Of a stretch of DNA of 46,245 nucleotides, positions 1 to 10,689 are shown one piece after another. This DNA comes from Branchiostoma floridae. Taxonomy: Eukaryota > Chordata > Leptocardii > Amphioxiformes > Branchiostomatidae. The position numbers and the translations under genes are program-made. Below the pieces are notes generated by a model. It had not been told where the DNA came from, made no database searches, and saw only the letters and a list, made by a program, of their open reading frames with translations. Each line of letters starts with the position of its first letter. The first letter of the stretch is position 1. The stretch spans positions 10,292,033 to 10,338,277 of the forward strand of contig NC_049981.1 in assembly GCF_000003815.2 (NCBI RefSeq), given 5' to 3'.

Positions 1-1150
1 AAAAGAATATGATTGAGCTGGTTTTATGTACTAAATCGTAGGTCATGTTCCTATTACGATACCCCTGAAACAGAAGTCATCTATTGAAATAATCATTTCT
101 AGCATCCATGATTTAATCAGTGAGAGCGAACCTTTATTTTGCCCCCTGGCCCAAGTGACTCTTCATGCCTTGATTGTACAATGTTATAAAGGTTAGACAA
201 ATGTCAAGGGAGTGTTTGGAAGTCCCATGTTCCTTGCAGAAGGTATGATTACATTTTGAAGACTGATGAGGTTATGATAGGGTTTTTAAGTCAGGTGAAA
301 TATGTTTTAATCGTAAGAAATAGAGATGAGAATACTTTTTGCAAGCTATATGTCTAATGATGATATACATTACAATTGTAGTACATTGCATTATATATTT
401 TAAGGGTCCACATTTTTCCATAGGCCTGATATTGTGATGTCATGTAATTTCATACGGAAAGCCGTCTTATTAATATAATTTGTAGCGAGGGGACTAAATT
501 CCAATTTATTGCCCTCCTTGATCTTAGCATAATACTTGAATACAGATTTTTCCACTGAATTTAGTGTAAAGCGTTGTTGGAACCCCTCATGCACACCCTC
601 TTTTATTTTCTCCACGAGCCTTGAATAAAACAAGATCACTACAGGATTTTCTACCCTGCAGCCCTTTCCAATCAGGAGCTAAAGGTTGACTGCACTTGTT
701 ACCAGACATGTGCTCCTGCATACCACGGTGTCTGGGAGGTCATAGGGAAGACATTACTCTCAGATATCCTTGTCCAAATGTGTCTACCTGTACATCAACA
801 CATGTATATTAAAACATTTCAATAGAGTAATGTCAGTGTGCTGAAAATGATACAAGCAATCCACATCGCCACCAAGTATGGTAGTCAGCACTTTGTCTCT
901 AGATCACTTTTTAAACAAAGACTGTAGGTAGATGTGCAAAGGTTAAGTGTGACAGGACGATGTTCAGTGCAATATTATAACCAGTCTCAGTGCCACTGCA
1001 TAATGCACACCCAATCACAAATAGCATTTCTCTGTGACTGAAAGCTCCCTGTTTGTTACTTATTGATAGAAAGAAATGTGACAGACCTACAGTTGTATAT
1101 GCAAGGTCATCCTTTGTTTACAAAAGTTGTTTTTACCTGTCATGTATATG

Positions 1151-1174
1151 CAAGGACGTTATATAACGTCCTTG
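1151..1174. repeat. perfect 24-bp palindrome
   Basis: The left half, caaggacgttat, is exactly the reverse complement of the right half, so the whole 24 bp is self-complementary with no loop. The centre is TTATATAA and each arm contains GACGT. It lies in non-coding DNA and no function is assigned. Confidence 0.85.
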
Positions 1175-1956
1175 GTATATGACAACAAATATGAAAATGT
1201 AAAATATAGTCTAAGGGCCATTTCACCACTAAATGTTCTTCATCATTGTTCATTTTATTATTTACATTGTATGAATCCTTGCCTTAACCGGTACAGTTTA
1301 TCCTTGATAAATGCATTTAAGATGAAAAAAGTCAGGAAGCAAATAGCAGATATTGAGAGACTGGGATATCAAATATACATACAAATGTCATGGCATTTTA
1401 CCTAACAGTCAGATCGTAACTGAAGTCTATGTACACTTCACTAACACTCGCATGTTCACATCTGTGGGGTATGTGATGTTATTTTGGTAACAGATCGAAT
1501 AGCACAGACTACCGACTTTGAATCTTGTTGCCAAATGTTGTGGCACTTTGCCATAGGACGTGATCCAGACAGTTGTGCTACGAACGAAGTATGCACTTTG
1601 TTTGGCAAGCCTCGGTCGATCTAAGGTTAAGGTATTTCATTTCTCTGTATACTACATTAGGTAGAACGGCGTGAAATTGTGTGCACATTGTCTTGCTTTG
1701 TACATGTACACTTTGTCTTTGCAAGGACTAGCTGTAGACATTTTGTGTATAACTTAAGAACTGTATGCTTCTGACAGACTGCCAAAAATGTGACTACAGA
1801 TACTTCATGGTCCATGTCATAAATAAAATGGCTTTCCCAGATGCTAGGTGTCAAAGGTCTTAGTTAGAATATTGGTGATGGATAGCATTATGGGCATGAT
1901 ATCATTAAATCTTGATATTCTGATGTTCCAAACCATACGTCTGCTCCTGTGATCCT

Positions 1957-2022
1957 CGATAAAGGTTAGAGTTAGACATCCGGGTAGTAAGATACGCCAA
2001 ATAGCAATTGCTCGAGCAACTG
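1957..2022 (+). repeat. dispersed repeat, copy A
   Basis: About 65 bp containing the signature agatacgccaaat and gagcaactg. It matches copy C (from 22514) in the same orientation and copy B (from 11839) in the opposite orientation. Spacing between the conserved words is the same, with scattered substitutions, so these are diverged copies of one mobile-element segment. The element family is not identified. Confidence 0.65.
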
Positions 2023-2174
2023 AGTAATTGCCATTTGGTGTTCCTGTGTTCACTTTGATTTTGCTTTTCATGGTTTTGACTTTTATTTTGGTCTGAGCCC
2101 TTGTGGCGTAGAATGGCTGTCAGTGACTGAGTGAGTGATCGAGAGGTCACAAGTCTGATTCCTGGCGTTCCTCA

Positions 2175-2216
2175 ACAATTATTTTTCAAATGTCGACAAT
2201 TATTTTTCAAATGTCG
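2175..2216. repeat. 21-bp tandem duplication (two exact copies)
   Basis: Two exact adjacent copies occupy 2175-2195 and 2196-2216. The unit begins acaattattt and ends caaatgtcg. It is a local duplication in non-coding DNA. Confidence 0.9.
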
Positions 2217-2549
2217 TAATCGTATGGTCAATTTTTGGAACAGCAACAGTTACCAGTAGATTAAGCAAGTTTCAGCTGTTGTGATTGTGACAATGTCTCG
2301 TTCTTTCTAGCACAGAGTGAACAGTGTTGAAAGTCTGGCTGCCTGTATTGCAGATTTGTGTGATCTGAGCCAAGACTAAGAAGAAACATTGTGATCACAT
2401 GCCAACTGGCACACAGTAGTAGTGTTTAAAGTTCATTCAAGGCATGGATGACATCATACATCATATGTCTAACTCCTTGCCCTTTGCTTTTGTTTCAGGA
2501 TCTGATGGCTCCGACAAAGTGACGAGGCTTGTTGGTAACGTCGTCCGGC

Positions 2550-5490
2550 ATGTCTGCATGTGACAACTTTGTGGAACACGCATGGAAGCCAGGGACGTGT
2601 ACAAACTGTTTTCTCTCCAAAGGACTCCACTCGCATAGCGACTCCAGCGCGCAAAGTGTCGAACTACTGCAACAGAAAATACGACGAGCATCGGCGCCGG
2701 ATGTACGCCGGACGGAAAATAGGAATCCGATATTTGGGCGGGCACGTTCTGGGTCAGCGTTATTGGCAAGAACTCCTCAAGATGCAAGGAATAAGCCAAA
2801 GATACCACTGGAGGTAAAAGAACACAAAAAAGCCACCATAAGTAGCTTCAATATGGAAGAGTTCAAAAGTCAGAGCAAGGTCAAAGTTCAAATAGCCAAG
2901 AGAGAGGGTGACAAAGATTTGGGTCAGGAACTTGGGCGAACACAAAAGTTGCTGGAGAAATTTGAAAACAGAAATGGAAGGGACAAGGAAACTGATATGG
3001 AAGAAGAATGGCAGAGAGAGATGGAAAAATTCATGGGAAGGATATCGGAAAAAAGTCAAGTAGCGGCAAAGTCGATTCCTAGAAAAAGTGCTTTAAAGAA
3101 AGAAGGAAAGAAAGCGAAGGTCAGTGTGCAGTTTGCACCGAAGGTCGTTGAGGTCATAGGTCAGGATGGAGGACTGTTTTCTTTTGATGGGTCATCAGAT
3201 GATGAGGAATCTGAGGCTGATGAATCTGAGGCTATGGATGATGACCAATCAGACCAGCACACAAGGGGAGTTTCAGAGGTTGTCGAGAAAGGTAGCAAGG
3301 ATGAAATAACAGAGGACGACTTGGAGGAAGAACTGAATGACCTTGTCAAAACAGTAACACAGATACAGGAGAATGGAAAGACTTCAAAGTTCTCGCAACT
3401 CAGGGCCGACACGTTTTCCCCTGTGCCATTCATAAAGCAGAAGCTGTACAACACGGTACCCCTCTGTCGTAGCACCCCCACCCCAAGGGCCGCAGTCGCC
3501 CCGCTCTTCCATCAGAGCTCCGATACGGACTTGTTACGAAATGTTGCTTCCAACGTCGCTCCGGTTAAACCATTCTCCATACAGGGAGAGGTGAGGAAAG
3601 CGAGAACGATGAGCGACAGTTCGGGGTCGGACGGTATATACGCGTTACCGTACAGAGCTCCGACTGGTAACACTCCGCCAAAGGCCCTCCCGCAACCCCA
3701 CTACTACCACGTCTTGGACAATTCTCAGAGTGGGGACGATTCAGAACGGGAAACTCCCGCCGAAAAAGCCCACAAGGACGTTAAAGTAGAACTCTACCAG
3801 GTCAGTCTGAAACCACAACCAAACTTTACCATGCCTTACAGAGTGGTGGACTTGGACCCTCCAGCAATGGTGAAGCCATACACTATTATAGACATAGCAA
3901 CCAACCCCCCAAATGAGTACCCTGATCCCTCTATAGTTAGAAAGGGAACAGAGCCATACTATCACGAGCTGTGGAATGCAGGCAGTTCACCGAGTGGATC
4001 GGAAAGATCCTCCCCATCCACGTCAGGTGGTACAGCCCAGGTCAAAGTCGACACCCCTTCACCGATGAATGGCACGTCCTCACACAAGGAGGGCGAAGGC
4101 GCGAAGACTAATGCGGGGATGCCTCCGTTTCCTAGGATTCTTAAAGATGATGTAGGGAGTCCTAAGTCACCACACAAGGTGCCTATTCTCATTGACCCAA
4201 TGGCATACGACAACCTTGTAGGCTACAAAGGTCTGTTACACAAATGTAGCCCACCTAATAACCTGAAAGATGGGGAGGATGGTGTGGAGGGAACAGAAAT
4301 CAGGCAGCCTAAAGTGTCTAATCTGCACGCCAACAAGAAAGGACCGAACCAACATGAGAAGGGGGAGTCAGGTACTGTTTTAAGTACATTTAAACCTGAC
4401 TTTGAAAGAGCATCACCTGAAGGGGCTGCAAAGAAAAAGGCCCCTCCTCCACCTCCCCTTACTGGTGTGGTCCCCACCGCCCCTCCAAAGGAAATGGTGT
4501 CACACAACTACCCCCCTTCGCCAAGTAGAACGTCCCACTCGCCATCCCCGAAGAGAAAAGACCGACCGGTGGCCCCGCCTACTATACAGGAAATGGTGTC
4601 ATTCATCCCCCCTCCAAAAGGTGATGGTACCAGCAACAGTTTCCTTTACCCTTCAAAAAACAGCAGTCCAAAAAGCAAAACACTGCCCATTGCATCACCT
4701 TCCAAGGATGGCAAATCCTCGCCTTTAAGTCTCAAGAGTATGTCGCCTACTTCCCCGACTTCTCCCACACATGAAATTTCATCCAAGTGGTCACCAGTGG
4801 GAGAACACAAGTCTAAGAAGTCCAGAGGCTTTTTCAAGAAACTTTTGGGTAGAAACAAAGGGGAGCTGAGCTTTGTCGATGACAATGAAGTTGCGGGGGA
4901 TGATGTCGTGTTGGTGAACCAGAACCTATTTGGTGGCGTCAGAAGTTCAGAGTCTTCCGACACCTTAGACAGCATTGCTTCGTCGAGGAAGAAATCTGGT
5001 TCAAGTTCTGACGCCAGCAGTTCCGAACCCTCTCCGGGAATCCGTCGAAGAATGCAAGCCTTCCAAAACAACGGCAAGGACACGCCAGTCCAGAAACTGT
5101 TAGAGAAGCCTAGAACGCCACCTTCGCAACGCAGTATCGCCACACAGATATACAAGAAACCATACCACAGTAGCGGGTCTTCCAGTGACAAGGATAGTAC
5201 TCTCGAGAGGCCGCTGCGACAAACGAAACCTTCCACGAAGAAAACAGCCGCTCCGCCACCACCCAGACCTCCAAGGGATAAAACACCCACAAGACAAGCC
5301 ATGCGGCCACCAACTCAAGGAAGCGATGCCACCCCTGTGAAGGTAAACAGCTCTCCCGTAGACGACAAACGTCCACCACGACCAGCGAGACCTCCGGTAT
5401 TCGCAACAAGTCCACCCAGAAGGTCGATAAGCGCCGACCGACTGAGGAAGTCATCAGAGAGTGCTGGGGAGGCGGAATACGGTAACACAG
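2550..5490 (+). CDS. PEAK1: PEAK-family gene, coding exon 1 (N-terminus and disordered scaffold)
   Basis: The exon starts at acceptor 2499 with 51 nt of 5' UTR, codes for residues 1-980 plus the first base of Gly981, and ends at a phase-1 donor (cacag|gtagg). In order: the conserved N-terminal cysteine/tryptophan motif; a basic, charged stretch that may be helical (about 95-195); an acidic tract (about 217-235); and two similar tyrosine modules, YYHVL at 385-389 and YYHEL at 470-474, the second preceded by Glu-Pro, resembling phosphotyrosine docking sites. Proline runs at 632-636 and 902-908 are candidate SH3 ligands. A basic-hydrophobic segment around 754-770 (KSKKSRGFFKKLLGRNK) could contact membranes. 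The open frame runs past the donor to a TGA at 5580, but the sequence after 5490 is intronic. Confidence 0.88.
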
Positions 5491-7743
5491 GTAGGCGCCT
5501 TCATTTATGTCCTGATAATTTGTTATACACTCAGTATGCTAAATTCGCTCAAGGATATGGAATGCTGTTTTTATCAAATTGACTACCTGATTCTTTGTCT
5601 TCACAGGTTTTGCCAGAGTGGACTTAGAGACACCTACAAAGCCAACCCGACCATCCCTACCCCCTGCTCTGTCCAGAACCCCATCCCCCTCCACGAAGCC
5701 AACCCCCTTCAGTAAGCCGTCCCCCTCCAGTAAGCCATCCCCCTCCAGTAAGCCACCCCCCTCCACCCCTGGTCTCCGTTCAGTCCTCAAGTCTCCACAG
5801 ACCAAGCGAAAACAGCTCAGTCCCTCTGATCAAAGTAAAGATTCTCCTCCAAGAAGACCAGTCCGAGTGGTGTCCCCAACTAAGGAGAAAGCAGCTTTCT
5901 TCATAGACAACCATGGCCCACCCCACTCCTACGTGAATGTAGAACTTGGTTCAGTTCCAAACGGAAGCCTTAGTGACTCAGACGCTCAATCACCGAATCA
6001 TCATAAACCCAAACCAAAGCCAAGGCCCCATACTCCAACGAAAGAAGTGCCTGATAGCTCGTACTACACACAGCTGACAGCTATGAACAAGAAGACATTA
6101 GAGGCTGTGACCGAAAAGTGGAAGAGGGGGTGGTGGTCATCGGTGGAAGAGCTGAAGATGGTTAAAGCAGAGGATATTGTACTGATAGAGGCTGTTCCAG
6201 ACTGTGGTGCTGAACACTCTGTGATCTACAGCGCTAAAGTAAAAACTCTTCCTGGCAAGGACATATCAGTTAAGGTAAGGCTACCACAGTGACTGTGATA
6301 AGACTGTCAATTGTGCAACTGTAACTTTAGTTAAGAAAATTGACAAAAGCCACTTTTCAAACTCTGGCTCCATTTTTTGAAAAATCTACTCTCTCAAGAT
6401 CATAGTCTGGCATAAATGTGCGTAAGGTCAGGGAACGAGAGGTTGGGGGAAGAAATGGTTTAAGAAATTAGGTTTTCCTTAAAAAAATGTGTTACTACAC
6501 CCTCATTTCACCCAAATCATGTGAACATTAACATCAGATTGTGTTCTCACAAGAGCAGTTTTCGCAGTGACGCTGAAGTTTAGAATGGGACGATTGGGAC
6601 CCATTTGAAAATTATAGAATGTGTCGTAGAAAGGTTGTCATATATTTCTGATATGTGTACATCTTTTCTGTTGCTTACTACAGTTTTTATGAATCCATTT
6701 ACATCTAGGTTTACACAGATCAGCAAGGTAGAGCCTTGTTCCAGAAGGAGGTCCACATTCTTCAGCCCCTCCCACCTCACCCCAACATCTACTCACCAGC
6801 TAAGCTCATTCAAACAAAACTGCCAGGACCATCCCACCAATCACAGCAAGCCTTGCCACAGCAGAACAACCAATCAGGGAACATGTTAGATAGCAAGTTA
6901 GCTGTATATACCCAAGTGCCTACGGACACTCTTGCAAACTATGTGAAGGAGTCAAAACGACTGCACGAAAAGGACCCAGAAGTTTACGAGAAGGAAGTTT
7001 CCCTTTTGCTGCTACAACTCCTAAAAGGCTTGGAGCATCTGAAGAACAATAATATTTCTCATTATGATCTGAGACTGGAAAACATCCTTCTCGCAGTGAG
7101 TGACAAAGAAGACAGCCCGCAACTTCTAGTTTCGAATTTCAGCCACGCGAAACTGAGAAGTGATGACTCTCGATCGTCAGCGGACATTGAGCGCCTTGCT
7201 CCCGAAGTGGTGCAGGCCATTCGGAATGCTTCCGATCTTCAGTACGGCAAGTGTGATGAATTCGCCGCCGGAATTCTAATCTACGAGCTTCTCCACATGT
7301 CCAATCCATTCCGGAATCCAAGCCTTACACAGGACGGGTACAACATCAAGGACCTACCGGAAATTCCCCGGAAATCTGTTTATTCCGAAGTGTTGCAGAA
7401 TCTCGCTCACTGCCTACTACAGCCGAAGCCAAAGGATAGAATCACGTCAACACAAGCCGTGGAAAGTCTTCAGTGCCTGTTCTGGGGCCCTCCTCCAGAG
7501 ATGTTAGACTCAGTGGAAGGCGCCACGTACCAGGAACATGTGTATAAGTGGTTGGAGGTTGAACAAGGGAAGATGGTGAACACCATTGTGGCTAAGTGTG
7601 TGGGGAACTCTGGAGGCCTTAGTCTAACTGACGGTATGCAGTGTGAGTTTCTGTCCCAACTGAGCGTCGAGAAACTTACAATGGCCATGACTTTGGTGAA
7701 ACAAGGAGTTGGAAGAAAAATGAACAGTGGTGCTAGAGTATAA
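2550..7743 (+). CDS. PEAK1: PEAK1/PRAG1-family pseudokinase scaffold; join(2550..5490, 5607..6274, 6709..7743)
   Basis: The spliced product is 1547 residues (4644 nt with stop). Known role of the family (PEAK1/SgK269, PRAG1/SgK223, PEAK3): catalytically inactive cytoplasmic scaffolds that dimerise through a split helical (SHED) domain around a pseudokinase and recruit SH2/SH3 adaptors and Src-family kinases at the actin cytoskeleton and focal adhesions. Seen here: the family N-terminus MSAC..F.EH.WKPG.C.NCF at residues 1-22; a long Pro/Ser-rich disordered region; tyrosine motifs; and a C-terminal pseudokinase (about 1133-1463) with flanking helices. The catalytic motifs are degraded: HYD at 1321-1323 for HRD, NFS at 1346-1348 for DFG, and no glycine-rich loop. 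The start ATG at 2550 is the first in frame after a TGA at 2520. Human PEAK1 is about 1746 and PRAG1 about 1406 residues. I infer a homologue predating the vertebrate PEAK1/PRAG1 split; assignment to PEAK1 alone is not certain. Confidence 0.9.
5491..5606 (+). other. PEAK-family intron 1 (116 bp)
   Basis: A short intron with donor GTAGGC and acceptor TCTTCACAG. It joins a phase-1 exon end to the next exon so that Gly981 is read across the junction and the frame continues as FARVDLETPTKP. Confidence 0.85.
5607..6274 (+). CDS. PEAK1: PEAK-family gene, coding exon 2 (linker, N-terminal SHED helix, pseudokinase N-lobe)
   Basis: Codes for the end of Gly981 and residues 982-1203. The first part has a degenerate tandem hexapeptide, SKPSPS and variants, repeated about four times (roughly 5690-5765). 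A helix from about 1133 to 1157 (YYTQLTAMNKKTLEAVTEKW) sits where the N-terminal SHED dimerisation helix lies in PEAK1/PRAG1. The N-lobe strands follow, ending ISVK: Lys1203, the last codon of the exon, occupies the position of the kinase VAIK lysine. The donor is aag|gtaagg in phase 0. Confidence 0.88.
6275..6708 (+). other. PEAK-family intron 2 (434 bp)
   Basis: AT-rich intron with donor GTAAGG and acceptor ACATCTAG, phase 0, interrupting the pseudokinase directly after its beta-3 lysine codon. Nothing else is recognised in it. Confidence 0.85.
6709..7743 (+). CDS. PEAK1: PEAK-family gene, coding exon 3 (pseudokinase and C-terminal SHED helices)
   Basis: Codes for residues 1204-1547 and the TAA stop. 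After VYTDQQGRALFQKEVHIL (N-lobe, alpha-C region) come the degraded catalytic loop H1321-Y-D1323 with Asn1328 kept, NFS in place of DFG at 1346-1348, an intact APE (1367-1369), and the alpha-F segment CDEFAAGILIYELLH. The lobe ends near FWGP (1461-1464), followed by about 80 residues of amphipathic helices matching the C-terminal SHED portion. The Asp of HRD survives, but the metal-binding Asp of DFG is Asn, so phosphotransfer is not expected. Confidence 0.9.
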   Translation, partial: VYTDQQGRALFQKEVHILQPLPPHPNIYSPAKLIQTKLPGPSHQSQQALPQQNNQSGNMLDSKLAVYTQVPTDTLANYVKESKRLHEKDPEVYEKEVSLLLLQLLKGLEHLKNNNISHYDLRLENILLAVSDKEDSPQLLVSNFSHAKLRSDDSRSSADIERLAPEVVQAIRNASDLQYGKCDEFAAGILIYELLHMSNPFRNPSLTQDGYNIKDLPEIPRKSVYSEVLQNLAHCLLQPKPKDRITSTQAVESLQCLFWGPPPEMLDSVEGATYQEHVYKWLEVEQGKMVNTIVAKCVGNSGGLSLTDGMQCEFLSQLSVEKLTMAMTLVKQGVGRKMNSGARV

Positions 7744-9000
7744 CTACATGTATGTTCACAGGTGCAACTGTGTGTTCGATATATGAGCTTGTTGATGTCA
7801 TCCATTCAGTCAAGACAGTTTGGCCTTAGTTAACTTAAGCATCTGTAAGACAAGCACAAACAAGAGAACATGTTTTGTTATGGAATTCTAAAAGATTAGC
7901 AGACTTTATACATGATTTTCTTTCACAATGACAGATCCAAACAAGGATGTTTTCCTTATACATGTAGTCCAGTTTCATTGAAAAAAGTATTGTATATCTT
8001 TACTTACATGTGCCAATTGAGTTGCCTTACATACATTCTTGTTAAGGAATTCAGAAGAGCCATTGATGCCAATGTTTTCTTTGTTTTTTTAGATCAGTAT
8101 TTTGATTGGATAGCTGAAAACTTGTAACAGTTTCTCTCACAAGGTGCATTCAAGAAAATCAGGTGGAAAATGAAATTCAAAAGTTAGTGATGAAGTGAGC
8201 ATTTAGAGAGTCATTGTTTTAGTTTTTCTATAAAAAGCACCCAAAATGCCAATCAAAGACAGAAAAAAACAGTTCACTGCCTTTTACTAGCTGTAGTAGA
8301 AAGAATGGAAACACAGTAACTATTATCAGAATAACATTGTGTGTGTAATTCATTGTTCAGCATCTAAGGTATATTGAATTTTCTATGCTGCATTTTAAAG
8401 CAAAATATTGGAAGTTTTTCAAATGTATTGGTCTTCTATGTTGTACTAATTTTTTTTTTCAAATCGTAGATATGGAATTTACTGTGAAAACAATGCTTAT
8501 CATGGACTGGTAATAGTTATTTTGTTGTCATATGGTAATGTTTAAGAAATCATTTCAAACTGTATTGTTTGAATGAGTTAGTATTTTGTCTAACAGTGTG
8601 CCAAGTGTACATATTGTAAACTGCAACAGCAGTGTGCTTTATTTATTCTGGATATTGTCAGTGGTAAAGCTGCTCCTCCTAGCAGTTCAATGTGGCAGTG
8701 CAGGATCAATGCACTTCTGATTGTTACTTGTATGTACACTTTACAGTTGTACATATTTGCAATGCAAAGGCTAACAAGTACATTGTATTTGACTTTCCTT
8801 TACAGAATATTATGTGGATAATGACAAGAAATAAGTTATCAACAATTGTAGTTATGTTATATATGTTCATTGCCAAATTATGGTTAAAATATTTCTGCCA
8901 TGAAAATATTTTTTTGTGCTGTAAATATTTAGTATTATGTACACAATATAATGATTTGTGAATGTGTGACATTGGTTTGGTCTCATTAAAATACACTGTA
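7744..9000 (+). other. 3' UTR and 3' flank of the PEAK-family gene
   Basis: AT-rich DNA with no supported coding sequence follows the TAA stop. A variant polyadenylation hexamer lies near its end. The exact transcript end is not visible from sequence alone. Confidence 0.5.
8985..8990 (+). terminator. possible poly(A) signal ATTAAA
   Basis: ATTAAA is the commonest variant of the AATAAA signal and lies 1.24 kb after the PEAK-family stop codon. Base composition rises in GC shortly afterwards. It is a candidate only, because such hexamers occur by chance in AT-rich DNA. Confidence 0.35.
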
Positions 9001-9442
9001 GAGTTACAATGCAAGTGAAACAACAAGGGAATAGAAACAGAAAGAAACAATATGCCGACACCCGGGCCGGTAGATCACAAAACCAACGTACAAACCACAA
9101 CGCCAAAAGCTCAAAGCTGTACTTGGCGTGGTCAGTTTGGCAGCGCTTGAACCTCACTGTTACACAAGGATTGCATTCACACAGTCACACCAAATGCAGA
9201 ACACCAGAAGACTGCAAAGAGCAAGAGATGCTAGTACTTGACACACAAAAAAATGCGTTTCTAATGCATATTCTATTAGTAGTAGATTACATTCAGTATT
9301 TTAGAAGCGGTTCTGTTTTTCCCATTTTGATATCACTGAAATCACCGTCTGAGAAACCGAAAGTGATCGCTTTGGGAGTTGTCAAGCGATGCTCTGTGAA
9401 GGTCGCATTCATGCAACAAGGGTACTGCAGTGCATTCAGAAT

Positions 9443-9468
9443 CTGATAGTCGGCGCTGTGACTCCATC
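9443..9468 (+). repeat. 26-bp direct repeat, copy 1
   Basis: Identical over 26 bp to 9844-9869; both begin ctgatagtcggcgc and end gactccatc. The 30 bp before each copy are also similar (catgcaa...ctgcagt.cat), so the duplicated unit is about 60 bp. Confidence 0.85.
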
Positions 9469-9843
9469 ATATGCTGGATTTCACGTCTGAGCGCAACAAT
9501 GTTGAAGGACTGGTCCGTCTGGTAAGTTAAGGACAGACAGACAGAAATTGGGGCGGATTGCATTGTGTTCACGATATGCCAGAATTTGTCGCCTGATCTT
9601 TCGCAGTGCCAACGAACTGCAGTGCATAAAGAGACAACAACGTCAACAACAGTTCAGGTCAGTGAGAATCCTTTTCTGATACAGGCGCACAAAAAAGTAT
9701 AAAGATATATAATAGTGTTCTGCCAAGTTGAATTCGGTTGGCTGTAGAACATGTAGAAAGGGGGAAAATACATTGGATCTCCGCTGGTCAGGTTCTGAGA
9801 GGCACGCTTCCATGCAAAGAGAGAGCTGCAGTACATACAAAAA

Positions 9844-9869
9844 CTGATAGTCGGCGCTGTGACTCCATC
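9844..9869 (+). repeat. 26-bp direct repeat, copy 2
   Basis: Second copy of the word at 9443-9468, 401 bp downstream. It is followed within 6 bp by the donor-like AGTGTAAGT, which the first copy lacks. Confidence 0.85.
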
Positions 9870-10319
9870 TCTAGTGTAAGTCAAATGAGCCATTTAAAAC
9901 TTTACTGCTACAAAATTTAGTGATCTACTACATTGTTTCAGATAGTGTAATTTCAATGGGATCTGATATTGAAGAAAGAGGATTATATGTATTTACACCT
10001 ATCAAATTAGCATTAATTTAAGTGGTGGTGAATAGGTAACGACGCAATTGACATATTCTATATCATATCAGTTTCCTATGTTGTGCCAAGCGTCATGCAT
10101 TTTGTAAGTCCTTTTATCACTGCAAATCTCTTTTGACGCGTTTTTAATCGTTGGACATTGGTCTTTGATTCAATGGCAACACTGATTTCCAAATTGATGA
10201 TTTCAAATACTAGTAACCTGTTCGTCACAAGGAAAATTGGCACAATTTCTGATATCGATCGAAGTCCGGTGAGACACCCGCTTTTAACTCTGTGTCTTGT
10301 TTTTTTTTTTCTGCTTCAG

Positions 10320-10521
10320 CTTCACCAATTGAATCTTCAGGTCCCAGGTTTGCGGTAAAGGCTGAGCTGCCTATCTGGCCTGTCTAGCTGGCCTGGCTAT
10401 CACATATAAGGCTACCCAGATCCCCTGATTCATCCCAATACACGATCAGACACCAAAAGATTTAGTGAAATACATCAAAATAACACCCATTCCACTGAAG
10501 TCGCGTACTTAGTCTAACAAT
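10320..10521 (+). other. probable 5' UTR of the racemase gene
   Basis: A very strong acceptor (ten or more T followed by CTGCTTCAG, ending at 10319) precedes this stretch, which runs to the ATG at 10522. An in-frame TAG at 10510-10512 fixes that ATG as the first usable start. An alternative is local transcription from the TATA-like word at 10405; sequence alone does not decide. Confidence 0.4.
10405..10410 (+). promoter_or_regulatory. TATA-like word TATAAG
   Basis: TATAAG in the context cacatataaggc, 112 bp before the racemase ATG. Initiation about 30 bp downstream would give a short unspliced leader. It competes with the spliced-leader model based on the 9876 donor and 10319 acceptor. Confidence 0.25.
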
Positions 10522-10689
10522 ATGGGCACCAATCGTGAGGTCAATCTCGAAACTATCAAAGAGGCTGCCTGTACCTTGTCTGGTCACGTGATAGAAACGC
10601 CAATACAAACCTGTGAGACTCTGGACTTGTTGGCTGGAAGAAGGCTCTTTTTTAAGTGCGAGAACTTCCAGAGGTCAGGATCCTTTAAG
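10522..10689 (+). CDS. SRR: racemase exon 1, ends on the PLP lysine
   Basis: Residues 1-56, from MGTNREVN to SGSFK. Lys56, the residue expected to form the internal aldimine with PLP, is the last codon before a phase-0 donor (aag|gtaagt). The length to the lysine equals that of the human enzyme. Confidence 0.9.

Larger units (their letters stand above)
1..2498. other. non-coding DNA upstream of the PEAK-family coding exons
   Basis: No open reading frame here has recognisable protein similarity. A good splice acceptor (a T-rich tract ending in TTTCAG at 2498) shows that the first coding exon is preceded by an intron. This stretch is therefore probably intron, with the 5' UTR exon and promoter lying within it or left of the window. 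Inside are a 24-bp palindrome, a copy of a dispersed repeat and a 21-bp tandem duplication, listed separately. Confidence 0.6.
9001..10319. other. intergenic DNA before the racemase gene
   Basis: No convincing coding sequence; the longest frame (9009-9446) has no recognisable domain. It contains a duplicated 26-bp word (9443-9468 and 9844-9869) and three related copies of a CTGCAGTRCAT word. A strong-looking splice donor, AGT|GTAAGT at 9876, could end a non-coding first exon of the racemase. Confidence 0.5.

Noticed and set aside
1127-2150. Several short frames (60-95 residues) left of the PEAK-family exon
   Set aside because: Short, overlapping and on both strands in AT-rich DNA, with no domain or splice support; they are chance frames.
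5491-5580. Read-through continuation of PEAK-family exon 1 beyond 5490
   Set aside because: The frame stops at 5580, whereas splicing at cacag|gtagg to 5607 restores a long open frame continuing the proline-rich protein.
9009-9446. 145-residue plus-strand frame between the genes
   Set aside because: No recognisable domain, low-complexity composition and no splice context; probably a chance frame in repeat-derived DNA.
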